Notes: generated by a model not told the origin, from the letters alone. A DNA stretch of 64,000 bases from Micrasema longulum (GCA_022494885.1 JAGVSM010002974.1:124001-188000); one strand, 5' to 3'. Shown: positions 12,300-23,429, counted from the first letter of the stretch. A program made the numbers and translations.

Positions 12300-13728
12300 T
12301 TTTTATTTAAAATAATTAAATATGCTTTAGTCAATTCTTTTCCCATTTAACAAGTTTTTCTTTGATACTTCAAATAGCATTCAAAAAGAGTTCTATTTAT
12401 TATTATTTATAAGGTTATCTGTGTCGGTTGAGCTATTTGAAAACATTATTTCATATTATACAATGTATATTATTAAGATTATTAGGCACAATTTGCTGAC
12501 ATAAATTGAATTATATAGTTTATAGAGAAAATATTAAAAATGGACAGAATTTTTTAATTGGTATTTTTTTTTTTTGCAACTTTGAGAAATGTAAAAGCCG
12601 GTCATATATTTGTATAAAAAATAATTCAGTTTCTAAAATAAAAATATCCACGTTCTTGAGGTTACAAAGTGTGAAGTCCCAACTGAGTAAAATGTAAATG
12701 AAAGTATGTTAGCTTTTGCCCAATTTTGATTCTTAATAATAAAACATTGATGTAAAAAAACATAGGTGAGTTAAAAAAATAATGAACTTTTAACACTGCG
12801 ACCAGAGATACAAAGCAAATTTAGATCAAATTGAATACATGGTTCGGATTATGTGACGATTTCTAATAATATCTGTATTTCGCATTAAATGTGAACATTT
12901 TTATGTATAAAATATTTTTTTATTTACAAAATACAAAGGGTGTATCGGCGTGAAAATTCCCATGTCGGATTTAGTGAGTTTTGTGTGTAAGGCGTCACAA
13001 AGCCAATGATGCATTACTTTTACGATACTCGCAAACGGATTTTTACATATTAGGGGCATTAGGAAAAAAAGGTCCATTCATGACGGCAAAAGGAGGCCAT
13101 AAAGTGTGGTGCGTGCTCAAGTGGGGGCGAAGACGGGTCCGAATACTATGCATAAGCCACCCGTGAGATAGACAAAAAGGGTATGAATGAATCGTAATTC
13201 TTAACCATAGAACGAAGCCTTCATAAACTTCATTATCAGAGGTGAAGAAAAAAGATGCAGAAAAAACAAAGGTAGAGAAAAATATTTAAATCAAACTCCG
13301 TAACACGAATATTTCAAACTTTGAAAGAAGAATTTTATTTCCAGAAACTCATTAATTTGATTTTTATTTAAGCTATTTAAATTTTGCGGAAAACACAGAT
13401 TTACATTTTGCGCTATCGATTCATATAAGGAGAATAAAAAATATTTTACAAGCAATTCGCTTTTATTTTTTTATAAAACGCAGATAATTTCTTATTTGAT
13501 AATAATGCAGCCTTTTAGAAGCTTAGAAAATAAAATAATCAATTGTTTGTTTGGTATGACAATATGCGCATTTAATTTTGCAATCGAATTACATATTCAG
13601 AAAAATATAATTTAAGAACATCTCGGAATTATCAACGATAAACGTGATCAAAACATTTGGGAGTCTGGTCATTGGAATAAAAATATTTAACTGTTTAATC
13701 AACAGATACGTAGAAAAGTTACAAATTC
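12300..13728. other. AT-rich intergenic DNA, nothing recognised
   Basis: The plus-strand open frame at 12981-13166 crosses a GC-balanced patch (about 12990-13170), but its product has no motif I know. The remainder is AT-rich with no repeat signature. Confidence 0.5.
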
Positions 13729-13730
13729 GG

Positions 13731-13978
13731 ACTGTGGCGTAGTGGTCAGCGCATTAGCTTACCATGCAAGAGGTCTCGGGTTCGATTCCCGACATGATTG
13801 ACAATAAATATTAATTTAAAAAAGTGTTTTCACACTAGAATATTTCATAGTCTCTGGACTGGCACCTGAAGTCCATCTTACGTTCGAGTAACAAAAAATC
13901 AAATAAGATACATCGCGATAGGTGTGCCAATGCAGTGCCCTATTCACCATTTGGCGCAGAAAAGGGAATGTAAGTGTT
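13731..13978 (+). mobile_element. SINE-A copy, well preserved
   Basis: The tRNA-like head has an A box (TGGCGTAGTGGTCAGCGCA), anticodon-region TTACCATGCAAGAGG and B box GGGTTCGATTCCCGA. The family body follows: TTTCACACTAGAATATTTCA, CTGGACTGGCACCTGAAG, ACATCGCGATAGGTGTGCC and CAGTGCCCTATTCACC. It lies about 1 kb downstream of the fork head stop codon. Confidence 0.85.
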
Positions 13979-14810
13979 ATTTTATTTATAATATTGTTAT
14001 GTTACGATGCATTTATTGTTATACGAGTAGTTCCCGTTACAAATGGCTATTATCTCGGTAAGTTTTGCGTAAAGTTGAATAACACTTTGTTCCTCTTATT
14101 GCCCTTGTGTTTTCGTGTTCTGTATGGGCGTACGTGACGCATCTGACGTTATTGAGTGCGGATGTGATGTACAATATAAAGCCAGATTACCCTCGCTAAT
14201 CCCCAAATCACGTCCGATATTAAAAATTCTGCAAACCCGCTCTGATTCGGTCTTCATTGCGTCATATAAATATTAAAATAGAATGATCAATCATCGTGGA
14301 AAATAAATATGCCTATTTTATATTACCTACGTGTTAGAAATATATGCACCTTGCGTACGTACCATCGTTCGATTGAAATTTGGATACAGTAACGGTAATG
14401 ACTTTTGAACTACAATAATTAAAAATAAACAATGATTGGGTCATGATAACATGGCACAGTGTAACAATATACATTGAATAGTGATCGGTGAATATTCGGG
14501 GGCAATGTTCAAAGATCATTTCCAGCAACATAATTAATTGTAACAAAAAATATAGCGACAAATATAAAATATCTATAAATCTATATTAGGTACGCCGTAC
14601 TTTCCTCGGGACGACCGAGTTTATACATGCGTTATATAAGTTTATCCATAATAATAATTACAAAATGAGAATGCTTCGAACGAGCAAGTTTGATAATAAA
14701 AATTATTTCGACGTAATTAAACATTAGTTGAATTAGGTCTATTGAGAAATAATTATCCGTAACAATGTACACGTCTTAATGTTAGTAATAATCGTGGTAA
14801 AGTCGTACCT
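13979..14810 (-). other. 3' flank / probable 3' UTR zone of fork head
   Basis: This AT-rich DNA follows the fork head stop codon on the minus strand. I see no AATAAA on the minus strand between the stop and about 14.1 kb. The first is at 14012-14017, roughly 990 nt downstream, just before the SINE-A copy. The 3' UTR could therefore be long or use a non-canonical signal. Small open frames here look like noise. Confidence 0.35.
14012..14017 (-). terminator. Candidate polyadenylation signal for fork head
   Basis: AATAAA on the minus strand, the first canonical hexamer I find downstream of the fork head stop codon. It is supported by position only, and such hexamers are frequent in AT-rich DNA. 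Confidence 0.25.
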
Positions 14811-15004
14811 TATTGTTTGGGTGTCGACTGTCGACCGGTTGCGGGAGGGCACAACACTATTCACAATGTATATTCGGGTTAGTTAGCACACGGCGGTGTC
14901 CTGTGGCGGGTAGCGTCACATCACTAGTGGGGGAAGTCCCCCGGGAGCGGCCGAGGGGGGCCCTTGGGCAGCCGCTGGTAGCGGGCCTAGGCCAGGGGGT
15001 ACTG

Positions 15005-16030
15005 TCACAAGGGCGGCGCGGGCGCGGGGTACAGCGCCCCCTGGTAGTAGTCGTGCTGCAGCGGGGGCCCGGGCAGCGCCCCGTAGCCGTAGCCGCCCAT
15101 GTCGTACATCTTCAGGTCGGGCTTGCTCTCGGCCGGCAGCAGGCGCGTGATGCTGAAGGGGTGGCTGGGCGGCGTGTAGCCCGCCGGCTCCTGCTTCAGG
15201 CCGTAGTGCTCCAGCGGCAGCGGGCGCAGCTCCTCCCCCAGGCACAGCTCGGGGGCGTGCAGCAGCGCCAGCGGGTCGTCTCCCCGCTCCTTGTCGCGCT
15301 CGTCCTTGCGCTCCCCGCCCTTGTGCGACTGGCGCACCGTCTCCTTCTTCTCGTCCTTGAAGCGCTTCTGGCGTCGCAGGAAGCAGCCGTTCTCGAACAT
15401 GTTCCCCGAGTCGGGGTGCAGGGCCCAGAAGGAGCCCTTGCCGGGCTTGTCGGGCGTGCGGGGCACCTTCACGAAGCAGTCGTTGAAGGACAGCGAGTGG
15501 CGGATGGAGTTCTGCCAGCGCTGCTGGTTCTGCCGGTAGAAGGGGAACAGGTCCATGATGAACTGGTAAATCTCCGACAGCGTGAGCATGCGCTGCGGGT
15601 TGTTCTGGATGGCCATGGTGATGAGCGAGATGTAGGAGTACGGCGGCTTGGCGTGCGTGTACGAACGGCGGTAGGACTTGTCGGCGCGGGCGCGCTGGAG
15701 CGCCGCCGAGTTCGGGGACGCGGGGTCGCCGCCCAGCTCGGCGCGGCCGCCGCTCATGGAGCCCACGGGCGTGAGGGGCGCGCCGTAGCCGCCCATGCAC
15801 GAGCCCATGGCGGGCGGGCCGGAGTAGCCGCCGGCGGCCATGCAGGACGCGGACACGGGCACGCCGCCCATGCCGCCCATGCCGGCCCCGTAGCCGGAGT
15901 AGCCCTGCGAGGGGTGCGAGGGCACGCAGCCCATGGAGTTGACGCTGTAGGCGGGAGCCAGGCCCGGGCTCAGGGGCAGGCCGGCACCCATGGCGAGGCC
16001 CTCACCGTACGGCAGCTTCTGGGACAGCAT
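15005..16030 (-). CDS. fkh: Fork head / FoxA transcription factor
   Basis: A single 341-codon exon encodes a winged-helix protein. Residues about 1-115 are rich in Gly, Ser, Pro and Met. The fork head DNA-binding domain spans about 127-225, beginning [14 protein letters not shown], with recognition helix [13 protein letters not shown] (174-186) and wing 2 ending [13 protein letters not shown]. After an acidic/basic linker, [10 protein letters not shown] (290-299) matches the FoxA C-terminal region II, which has an eh1-like F-S-I-x-x-L-L form associated with Groucho binding. The tail includes [10 protein letters not shown] and [10 protein letters not shown]. In insects FoxA acts in gut, salivary or silk gland and ectoderm-derived terminal structures. 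It is shorter than Drosophila Fkh (510 aa), largely in the flanks. The first Met ([11 protein letters not shown]) follows a GC-rich leader with no nearer in-frame alternative. Base composition is very GC-rich, unlike the surroundings. Long open frames antisense to it are composition artefacts. Confidence 0.97.
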   Translation of the reverse strand: MLSQKLPYGEGLAMGAGLPLSPGLAPAYSVNSMGCVPSHPSQGYSGYGAGMGGMGGVPVSASCMAAGGYSGPPAMGSCMGGYGAPLTPVGSMSGGRAELGGDPASPNSAALQRARADKSYRRSYTHAKPPYSYISLITMAIQNNPQRMLTLSEIYQFIMDLFPFYRQNQQRWQNSIRHSLSFNDCFVKVPRTPDKPGKGSFWALHPDSGNMFENGCFLRRQKRFKDEKKETVRQSHKGGERKDERDKERGDDPLALLHAPELCLGEELRPLPLEHYGLKQEPAGYTPPSHPFSITRLLPAESKPDLKMYDMGGYGYGALPGPPLQHDYYQGALYPAPAPPL

Positions 16031-16330
16031 GTCGGCTGTCCTCAGCGCATCACTCGACTAACACTCTCCGACTGTCGCTGTCGGCGGGTCGTCACTGACT
16101 GTGGGCCGTGTTTACAGAAGGACGCTCTGTTTGGGTTTGAGCGGCCGTCGGCCGGGCGCGGACCTCCAGCCGCCCGCTCGCGCTGTTGCCATGGCTACCG
16201 CTCCTCGCGCCCTCCCATTGGCCCGCGGTCCGGGGGCGTGGCCATCGGGCTCCTCCCCCGACCGAGGCGACTCCGCCGACATTCACCCCAAGTTATCATT
16301 TTCTCCGGGCGACTACGGGAGATAGTAGAA
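16031..16330 (-). promoter_or_regulatory. GC-rich proximal promoter / 5' leader of fork head
   Basis: The GC-rich island extends about 300 bp upstream of the start codon, then changes abruptly to AT-rich DNA. It contains an inverted CCAAT (ATTGG on plus, 16217-16221) and a GC box of Sp/KLF type, GGGGGCGTGG (16232-16241). A TCAGT initiator-like pentamer on the minus strand lies at about 16093-16097. I see no convincing TATA box. The transcription start is not determined and an upstream non-coding exon cannot be excluded. Confidence 0.4.
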
Positions 16331-17055
16331 TACGGAAAATTCTAACGGTTTTTGCATTAAGTCCCCGACATTTATTTGGATACACATTCAGTCGGGATTA
16401 TTTCGAGCTATAGTGAAAAAATAAAATAGCCTCTCATTCTGTGATTATTTATTATCTTTTGTGCTTTACTAATTTACTTAGAAGACTCCGCCAAACAGAA
16501 AATGAAAAGAAATCAAATAGATGATACTTTAAGCATTGCTTTAATTTTACATTAAAAGAGAAGTTCGTTTTGAGTAGACACATATTAAAATACAAACATT
16601 ATTAAATAACCGTAAGTTTAATAATTTGAGTTAAGATAAGATACCTACAAATAAATTAGTATGAACATTTTTACATATAGAAGTACTTATCTAAGTATAT
16701 GTACCTAATTCAAATGATAAATATTTTGTTATTATTCCGGATGATTTAAGGGTTTCTAGATAGGTAAATACAAATACCTATATCGGGAAAATAGCAACGT
16801 GGGACGATAAGAAAATAGATAGCACCTAATTACAATAAATAGTAAATGCTAGAACCCTAGCACCTAATTACAATAAGTGGTAAATAGATAAAAGGTTATT
16901 TATTGATTTTCAGGGGATTGGGTAGGTCCGACGTCCTTTAAGAAATCATATAAAATCATAGCGTCCCTTTGCAAAAATAGTTAGATATTTAGAAAAAAAA
17001 GATAATTTACTAGATAAGATAATTAGATATTTTATTTTATAACGCCCATAAGACA
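16331..17055. other. Upstream flank of fork head, AT-rich
   Basis: AT-rich with no motif I can defend. Enhancers could be present but nothing in the sequence alone identifies them. It contains the short tandem duplication listed next. Confidence 0.4.
16821..16894. repeat. Two-copy 38-bp tandem repeat
   Basis: AGCACCTAATTACAATAA is repeated 38 bp apart, each followed by a similar GTAAAT-containing stretch. The homeodomain-like core TAATTA is thus duplicated upstream of fork head, though such cores are common in AT-rich DNA. Confidence 0.6.
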
Positions 17056-17059
17056 TTTA

Positions 17060-17214
17060 TAAATCATCATACTCCTGTCCACATTCGAGGGTGCATAGGG
17101 CACTGTATTGGTATACTAGATGCAGCATATATTGATAATTTGATACGTGAAGGTGAGGTGATCAGTCTTACGTTTCTGCCGTCTGCCCGAGAACATAAAA
17201 TATCGCAGTGTAGA
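17060..17214 (-). mobile_element. SINE-A copy, 3' portion
   Basis: Read on the minus strand it shows the body and tail of the family, including the complement of GGTGCATAGGGCACTG and of GTGATCAGTCTTACG, and ends with GAT repeats at 17066. The tRNA head is missing, a 5' truncation typical of retroposition. Confidence 0.7.
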
Positions 17215-17232
17215 ACCATCTTTGTAATCAAT

Positions 17233-17428
17233 TTATAGCGCGGTATAGCGCGTTTGTTCGTACTAAATACGCGTTATACCGCGCAATAAATGCGTTCGGA
17301 ATATCAGCCCATCGGCGCTATTCTGAACCGCTTTCGCGGCCATAGAAAAAACTTTTAACTCGTGTATTGAGAAAAAAAGAAAAAGCTTTTATAGCGCGTA
17401 TTAACATACTAAATACGCGCTATAAAAG
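17233..17428. repeat. Two related CG-rich hairpins
   Basis: Hairpin 1 has arms 17233-17253 and 17269-17289 (GCGCGGTATAGCGCGT against ACGCGTTATACCGCGC). Hairpin 2 has perfect 17-bp arms 17386-17402 and 17412-17428 (CTTTTATAGCGCGTATT). Both share TATAGCGCG in the left arm and ACTAAATACGCG in loop plus right arm. They look like terminal modules of one small element; the intervening 96 bp are not self-complementary. The CpG richness contrasts with the AT-rich surroundings. Confidence 0.7.
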
Positions 17429-17479
17429 TGTTTTCAACGGCCCCGAGAGCGTTAGTAATAGCGGCGCAGGGATCGTACC

Positions 17480-18270
17480 ATGTAATCGAGAGAAAAATGA
17501 CATATTTTAATTTATTTTTTTATATTTCATTTATTTAAACGCCTTGTGGGATTTTACTTGTTTTATATGTATGAATAAAAAGTAAGAAATGTATTTTACA
17601 TAAAATCAGCAAGAAAAAAAATGCATGTATTGCAGGGGAGAGAATACACAAAGGTGTATCTTTTCCCATCGTTTATATTAAAGACTACTAATATAAGTAA
17701 AACTAAAAAAAAATATTAAAGAATATAAGGTAATAAAAGAAACCGAATTTAAATAAACATATTAGTTTTTTAGGTATTTAAATTTGACAATAATTAATTG
17801 ATACACTGCCCTTTAAAGTTTAAAAGTTTTATCCATAGGTACTGTTAACGAAAATCGGTCTGTAGCAAAAAACTAACTTCATTCGGTTTTGTAAAAGGTT
17901 GAAAATATTTGAAGAAAGGAAAGGAACACGGAAATGGACCTACCTTTGATACAATTAGGATGTTCCTCAATTTGGATGATGAAACACTGGATGATGAAAC
18001 TAACTATGAATAATGGAACGATTTATGATAACTTTTACAACGACGCCAACGAATCCAAGATTTTTTTATGCAATGTTTAGTAATTTAAAAAATGTTGTAT
18101 TTTTTGTTCCAAACAATTTTTTTAATTTTGAATTTCTTCTTGATGTGAGGTAGGTAAAATAAAAATTGGTCAAGGGAAAGAAAGGAAAGAAATCTAATCG
18201 GCCAGGAATAATATCGATAAATGCTGTTATTTACTAAACAGGTACACATGAATAAAAACAGTTTTAATAA
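17480..18270. other. AT-rich intergenic DNA, nothing recognised
   Basis: No coding, RNA or repeat signal that I can support. Confidence 0.5.
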
Positions 18271-18274
18271 TGAT

Positions 18275-18557
18275 GAACTATTCTGAACTGCTTCACAAGT
18301 TCTTCTAAATCAACCGATCAAGTACGGCGTCCGGTTTCCGGGCAGCCATTGTTTTCAACGTTTAGTGTACTTTGTCGCTACGGGGTTCTACTGTTCAATG
18401 TCACCGGCGGCAACTCGTGACGTCACGGGCGGAGTAATTACAAAAGTACAAAACTTTAAAAAAGCATAGCGACGAAAATACGATAGATAAAAATGGTTTA
18501 AAAAAAAATTGACGGTCAAATTATCTATTTTTTTAAACCACTGAACTACCTCATTGT
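18275..18557 (+). mobile_element. Family Q element, 5'-truncated
   Basis: Matches the reference copy at 11840 from the CACAAGTTCTT region through CGGTTTCCGGGC, GTCGCTACGGGG and CGTGACGTCACGGGCGGAG to the right terminus ACCACTGAACTAC. The left part is missing. Confidence 0.75.
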
Positions 18558-18559
18558 GC

Positions 18560-19055
18560 TTGAAAAATTATTACAATATTCTACAATGTACAATGATTCT
18601 ACGTGACATCATAATGCCCGGCGCATCCTCTTTAAATATTCAGTATCGTATCGATCGATTGCTGTTTGCCTTTCTGTTTTACATTAATATACTCAAAGGG
18701 GAAATCGAAGCTACCGGTGTTGAAGACTGACTCGTAAAAATTCGTCAAATCTTCATAATGTTCCCCAAAATCCCTTCATCTCGATTAAGAAATCTACCAA
18801 AGCTATTATCTTCATCTATATTTATTTATTTATACGGCATAATTGCCTTTAACATACATTGAACAAATAATTTTCTTATTTTTATTTTTTTTGTAGATAT
18901 GAATTAAAATTTTCGATTTACTGTGTTTTATTTTTTTATCTTGTTTTGATAACATTTAGGAGCACACACTATTTATATGTGTTTAATTTTTTCTTATATG
19001 TATTTAAAATATATTCTAGTAAATTGCTATTCTTTAATTTTAATTGTATTATTTT
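18560..19055. other. AT-rich DNA with a possible non-LTR 3' end
   Basis: TTTATTTATTTATACGGCAT at about 18826-18845 resembles the 3' tail start of minus-strand non-LTR elements such as the one beginning near 47345 (TTATTATACGGCC). The remainder is AT-rich and unassigned. Confidence 0.35.
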
Positions 19056-19058
19056 ACC

Positions 19059-19377
19059 AAATTACAACAGGGATGGAGAATACCTTAAATAAGAGCATAT
19101 GGAAGTCTAGGCATTTACAGGGCTTATGACCTGTCATCGGCTGGTTTATGTGGCCACTTTACACACTGTAACATTCACCATTTTTCCTATTATTGAACAT
19201 CCATATTTCTTCAATTCTTCCATCTGTTGATTTTAGTGAAGTTAAAGAGCTGAAACATTTATTGTTGTGAAGAGATTCATCTGACTAAATTGTTTCACAT
19301 ACCAAGCAACGCCTGAAAACAATTTTCCAATTTTTAAACAATTTGTCTACGAACATTTGGACAAACTCAAAAATTGT
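19059..19377 (+). mobile_element. Family P element
   Basis: Begins near AATTACAACAGGGATGGAGA, runs through GAAGTCTAGGCATTTACAGG, GGCCACTTTACACACTG, CATTCACCATTTTTCC, CATCTGTTGATTTT and CAACGCCTGAAAAC, and ends in ACATTTGGACAAACTC. All are shared with the other P copies. No coding capacity. Confidence 0.75.
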
Positions 19378-19499
19378 ATTATTTTACTTTACTTATCTAT
19401 TTTCTTACTTTTTTTTTTTTTAATTATTTCTTTAAACTATTTTTATCTATTCATTATTTTAATTTATTTTATGTTCAATATTTTATATGTATACAGTAT

Positions 19500-19682
19500 T
19501 ATGTCTGTACTATTTTTATTTGATTATTAATTAAAACCAATGTCTGAGCACCCGATGACATAATATTATTGAATAGTTTATCGGGACAAAATATATTTTA
19601 ATACTTTGTTTTCTTTATAATGTATAAATATTGTAATAATGTGTATATTTTATTGAATAAAGACTCGATGAAAAAAAAAGTT
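19500..19682 (+). mobile_element. 3' end of a polyadenylated retroposon
   Basis: The sequence ends TTGAATAAAGACTCGATG followed by a run of A's. A canonical AATAAA about 15 nt before an A tract is the footprint of a reverse-transcribed polyadenylated RNA. The body upstream is AT-rich and not identifiable. Confidence 0.5.
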
Positions 19683-19827
19683 GTTAGTACTAAGTAAAAA
19701 AAACAAAACAAAAAAAGTACATATGTACACCTTACATCGTACATATATAAATACAAAATAAAAAATTATATAATTGTATTACTATAACAATAGTAACAAG
19801 TAGTTAAATACATATTATTCATCATTT

Positions 19828-20078
19828 TTCTCTTTCGGCACCTAATGGTGCATAGGGCACTGCATTGATACATCAATCGCAGCGTATCTTGAACATTTTT
19901 GTTACATGAAGTTAAGGTGATCAGTCCTTCATTTCAGGTACCAGTCCAGGAACTATGATATATTCTAGTATAAAAACACTATTTTAAATTACATTTCAAC
20001 ATGACCATGTCGGGAATCGAACCCGAGACCTCTTGCATGGTAGGCAAATGCGCTTACCATTACACTACGAGGCAAATA
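19828..20078 (-). mobile_element. SINE-A copy, full length
   Basis: Minus-strand copy with an intact head: A box, anticodon stem-loop TTTGCCTACCATGCAAG (loop CTACCAT, anticodon position ACC) and B box GGGTTCGATTCCCGA. The full body ends in degenerate GAT repeats near 19828. It agrees closely with the copy at 34472. Confidence 0.85.
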
Positions 20079-20079
20079 C

Positions 20080-20810
20080 ATATAAGCAAACAAAAATATT
20101 AACGAAATATATACATAAATATGAAAAGGCAAAAAGAATAACGTATTTAGACATAACGAAAAGTTATAGAATTATATTGAGAGAAAAAAATAAATCAGAC
20201 TCGTTTTATAACTATCTATATATAAGTCCAGAACCAAATATATCAGCCTTACTGTTTACCATATCTGTGGAGCCTAGGTATAATAATTGGTCCTAGAACT
20301 TGCAGAACAAAATCTATGTTGAGATATTCGTATTTTTAGATAAAATCCTATGTGGGTTTAATTACAGTATAAGTCTACAATAATTTGGACATTTACAAAA
20401 TTGTTTAAGACAGGGGTTGGCTGGTTGGACGGGTGCGCTATTAGCTTTTCTGAGTTTCTTTTTTTTCTCACTGTCGGGTCACCTGATTTAAAAAACTCTT
20501 CTATGTAAATGTATCTACAACAAACTACAGTTCGTCGCTTCAGTTCATCTTTTTCTAACATACCAAAACACAAATCTGCAGAAATAGATCTTTTAAAAAC
20601 TTTTTACGAAATAAGCCTAAATAATGACCACAACTTAAGACAAAATTCGTTAAAAAACCCCTTAAACATTTAAAAAAAAAAAATTTTATAAATAAAGGCT
20701 TTCTTAAAACTCCTGTCGAATTAAAGCGACTAATTCACGCTCGCTAATAAGGCGAATGCATACGTTTGCAAATGAATACCTAAATGATGTAGGTATCAGG
20801 GGCGATTCGT
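20080..20810. other. AT-rich intergenic DNA, nothing recognised
   Basis: Short open frames on both strands have no motif. No repeat relationship was noticed. Confidence 0.5.
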
Positions 20811-20812
20811 GT

Positions 20813-21395
20813 ACAGAAGCGATTATGCGCAGCTTACCATTATATTTGACTATCCGTAATAATGTTTTACGGTGACTTTATTTAAAGAAAAACAAACAAA
20901 TAATAACTTTTTTTTAAAAATCATTGCCACCATTCGTATGTTTCTCCAAATATAAATAAAAATATAATAAAGCGCGCCCAGCGCAGCGCCAGCAATGAGC
21001 CAAGGAACTAGCCGATTACTCCAGCTTATTTCGTGATACAAATAAGTGTACTACATTTTGAACATATTAAATCTAGTAGCGGAATTTTCCTCCTAGAGTT
21101 AACTTGCAGATTACACAAATCCTTTGAAGATTCTCGATTTGGGAAACAGTATTTCAAACATTATTTCTCAAGGGCTATTTTTCTTTGAGATTATACATTG
21201 GACATATGACGCGCAACACACGTGGCGCTCGACGCGGCCGTTTTGGCATTATTCGTTTCTAGAACAAATCGGCCAGTTGACATAATAATCGTAATGAGAA
21301 TGCCCAATACTGACTGAATTAAAAACTTTTATGTAAGTTATGTGTTAAATTAATGGATAATATAGATACACAATATAATATATCACGAAATTATA
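20813..21395 (+). repeat. Family S repeat, copy 1
   Basis: Shares a long colinear block with 42072-42830. Landmarks in order are GAAGCGATTATGCGCAGCTT, AATAAAGCGC with CCAGCGC, GAGCCAAGGAACTAGCC, TTCCTCCTAGAGTTAACTTG, CTTTGAAGATTCTCGATTTG, GACGCGGCCG and CGGCCAGTTGACAT. I see no coding frame conserved between the two copies. It is a non-autonomous transposon or dispersed duplicate of unknown class. Confidence 0.8.
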
Positions 21396-21399
21396 ACAT

Positions 21400-22335
21400 T
21401 AACATATATTTAAATAAACATCTGGACAACACGCTTAATAGTTTATAAATCTACGCAATTTCTCGCAGCAGTCTCCTGCAATGGTCTCTTCCCTTAGACA
21501 AAATCCATACTTGTACACTCTTTCCAAACATTTTCAGTTGCTTCCGTTACATTACCGCCTACTCATTTATAAATAATATCCCTCATTATTTATGTAGGTT
21601 ATCATTGATATATTATAGTGCACACCTCAGTGTATATTATATATTTTTTTCATTGTATTTTTTTAAAAAATATTTAAGTTTGCAAGTGAAAATTCTTAAA
21701 GGAAGTTCATTGTAATTTATTATAGAAATCAAGGACGATCGTGGATTAAAGTATCACTCGTCTTGTATTTCCATAGAACTTTTTTTTAATTCGGGATGAA
21801 AAATAATAATCATATTTTACTTCTCATTTCTCCGGCTATCCCTATGCAAAAAATATTTCAATCGGTCGCTCCGTTGACACGTGAAGGAAACGCAAGCGAA
21901 CAAACACACTTTCGCATTTATAATATTGGTATGGATTTATTAATGTAAAAATAAATTTATTTACAAATGCATGAGCTTATTATGACTTAGATATCTGGGA
22001 TCTCAATAAAGACTAAGTATCGAACTAAAATTTGTGGTAATAATTTTAATGTCGTAATCTGCCAGTCTAAAAGTAATTATATTTTAGTAACATAAACTTT
22101 TTTAGGATATTTTTTAAAAGAAATACCTATAAAAAATATTGTTTTAGTCTTGTGTTTTTTTCATTTTTTATTATTGCGCGATTTAAAAAAAACATTCGTT
22201 TTAAAATGGCAAAATTGTATGATTTTCTCATTTTGCGTGCGTTTTACCAGACTATAGCCTTAAGCCTATTAAAGGCTCAAAAAAAATTACCTACATACAT
22301 ACATAGATTATATACAAGATGGTTGGTATGAAAAA
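21400..22335. other. AT-rich DNA with one dispersed repeat block
   Basis: At about 21668-21740 the segment containing GAAAATTCTTAAAGGAAGTT recurs at 28376-28450. The adjacent GTGGATTAAAGTATCACTCG reappears there in the opposite orientation, suggesting a small rearranged repeat. The rest is unassigned. Confidence 0.5.
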
Positions 22336-22339
22336 AGGG

Positions 22340-22488
22340 TGTTTTTCAATAGAATGGACTGGTACCTGAAGCGTAAGACTGATCATATTACCTTCATGTA
22401 ACAAAAATGACCAAGATACGCTGCAATCGGTGTACCGATACAGTGCCCTATGCACCACTAGGTGGGAAAATTGTATGATGATGATATC
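22340..22488 (+). mobile_element. SINE-A copy, 5'-truncated
   Basis: Starts in the body (GGACTGGTACCTGAAGCG) and continues through CAGTGCCCTATGCACCACTA to a GATGATGAT tail. The tRNA head is absent. Confidence 0.8.
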
Positions 22489-22659
22489 ACGTCACCCTTT
22501 ATAATTGTTAACAACATTAAACGTGTTAACGAAGGATAATTCAATGAAAAATATATAAATGTCATGTTAATATGAAAAAAAAATTAACAGGATAAATAAT
22601 ATAAAAAATTAACACGATAAATAATCTAAAAAATGAACAGGACAAATAATCAGAATAAT

Positions 22660-22820
22660 TGCCTCCGTAGTGTAGTGGTCAAGACGCTTGATTCACACAT
22701 GGAAGGTTCCGGGTTCGATTCCCGGTGAGAACACAAAAATTAAAATGTGATTTTTCTCAAGGTTGGGTTCTGTGATGTAATTCGCCACTATAATTGGGCC
22801 TCCTGGTGTGGTGCAAAAAA
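22660..22820 (+). mobile_element. SINE-B copy with tRNA-Val-like head
   Basis: The head GCCTCCGTAGTGTAGTGGTC, anticodon loop TTCACAC (CAC, Val) and GGGTTCGATTCCCGG closely follow eukaryotic tRNA-Val organisation. The arm complementary to the acceptor 5' end is replaced by GAGAACACAAAAAT. The body ends with GGGCCTCCTGGTGTGGTGCA and an A-rich tail. Other copies are at 32505 and 59638. It is not a functional tRNA gene. Confidence 0.85.
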
Positions 22821-22829
22821 CAAAAAAAG

Positions 22830-23425
22830 GGTCCTGGTTCTATTTCGCACAAAGAAATGTATCCAAATGTGTCCGCGCGGATTAAGATTTCTATTTGTAT
22901 TTTTGTTCACATTTTGTTAATCAAATATTGATTTATGATTATCTTTTGATTAAAACTGATAGGAACCCTTTGTAACTTACCAATAAATGCCACTATTCTT
23001 TTGTCCGGGGTAAGATTGTGATAAAAGCTTTGAAATAGATAAACGTTATAAGCAATTAGTTATTAGCAATATCAACTACCCTCTAACGTTAATAGCTTCC
23101 CTTATCTTAAATATATTGTTTACACCACGCTATCTCTATTTTCGGTATCTTAGGTTCAAGACACAATACCAACAATTCTTATGAATGAACATTACTGGTA
23201 CCTATACAGAACTATTTATTTATTTATAGTGGAATTTATTACAGAGATTCTCATCAATTGATTAATTATTTTATTTCATACTGACATAAAATTGTGACCC
23301 ATGCGACGCTAAAGCCGAAATTAAGTATCAACAATATTTTGAAATGGCCGAATTAATGCAGACAAGAATTGGATTGAAGCCCCTTAGAATTTATCAATAT
23401 TCAATATATTACAATAGAGATGAAG
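22830..23425. other. AT-rich intergenic DNA, nothing recognised
   Basis: No support for any gene or repeat. Confidence 0.5.
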
Positions 23426-23429
23426 AACA

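Noticed and set aside
14916..15800. 294-codon minus-strand frame overlapping fork head
   Set aside because: It is an alternative frame of the same strand, rich in Arg, Pro, Ala and Gly, without motifs, and out of frame with the conserved winged-helix domain.
14813..16345. 510-codon open frame on the plus strand across fork head
   Set aside because: It is antisense to a clear fork head domain. The translation is Arg/Ala/Gly/Val-rich low-complexity sequence with no domain; GC-rich codon composition suppresses stop codons in this frame.
19980..20078. Functional tRNA gene with ACC anticodon
   Set aside because: The tRNA-like head continues into a body repeated at many sites and the acceptor stem does not pair, so it is SINE-A. 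The same reasoning rejects tRNA calls at 13731, 22660, 32505, 34472, 38958 and 59638.
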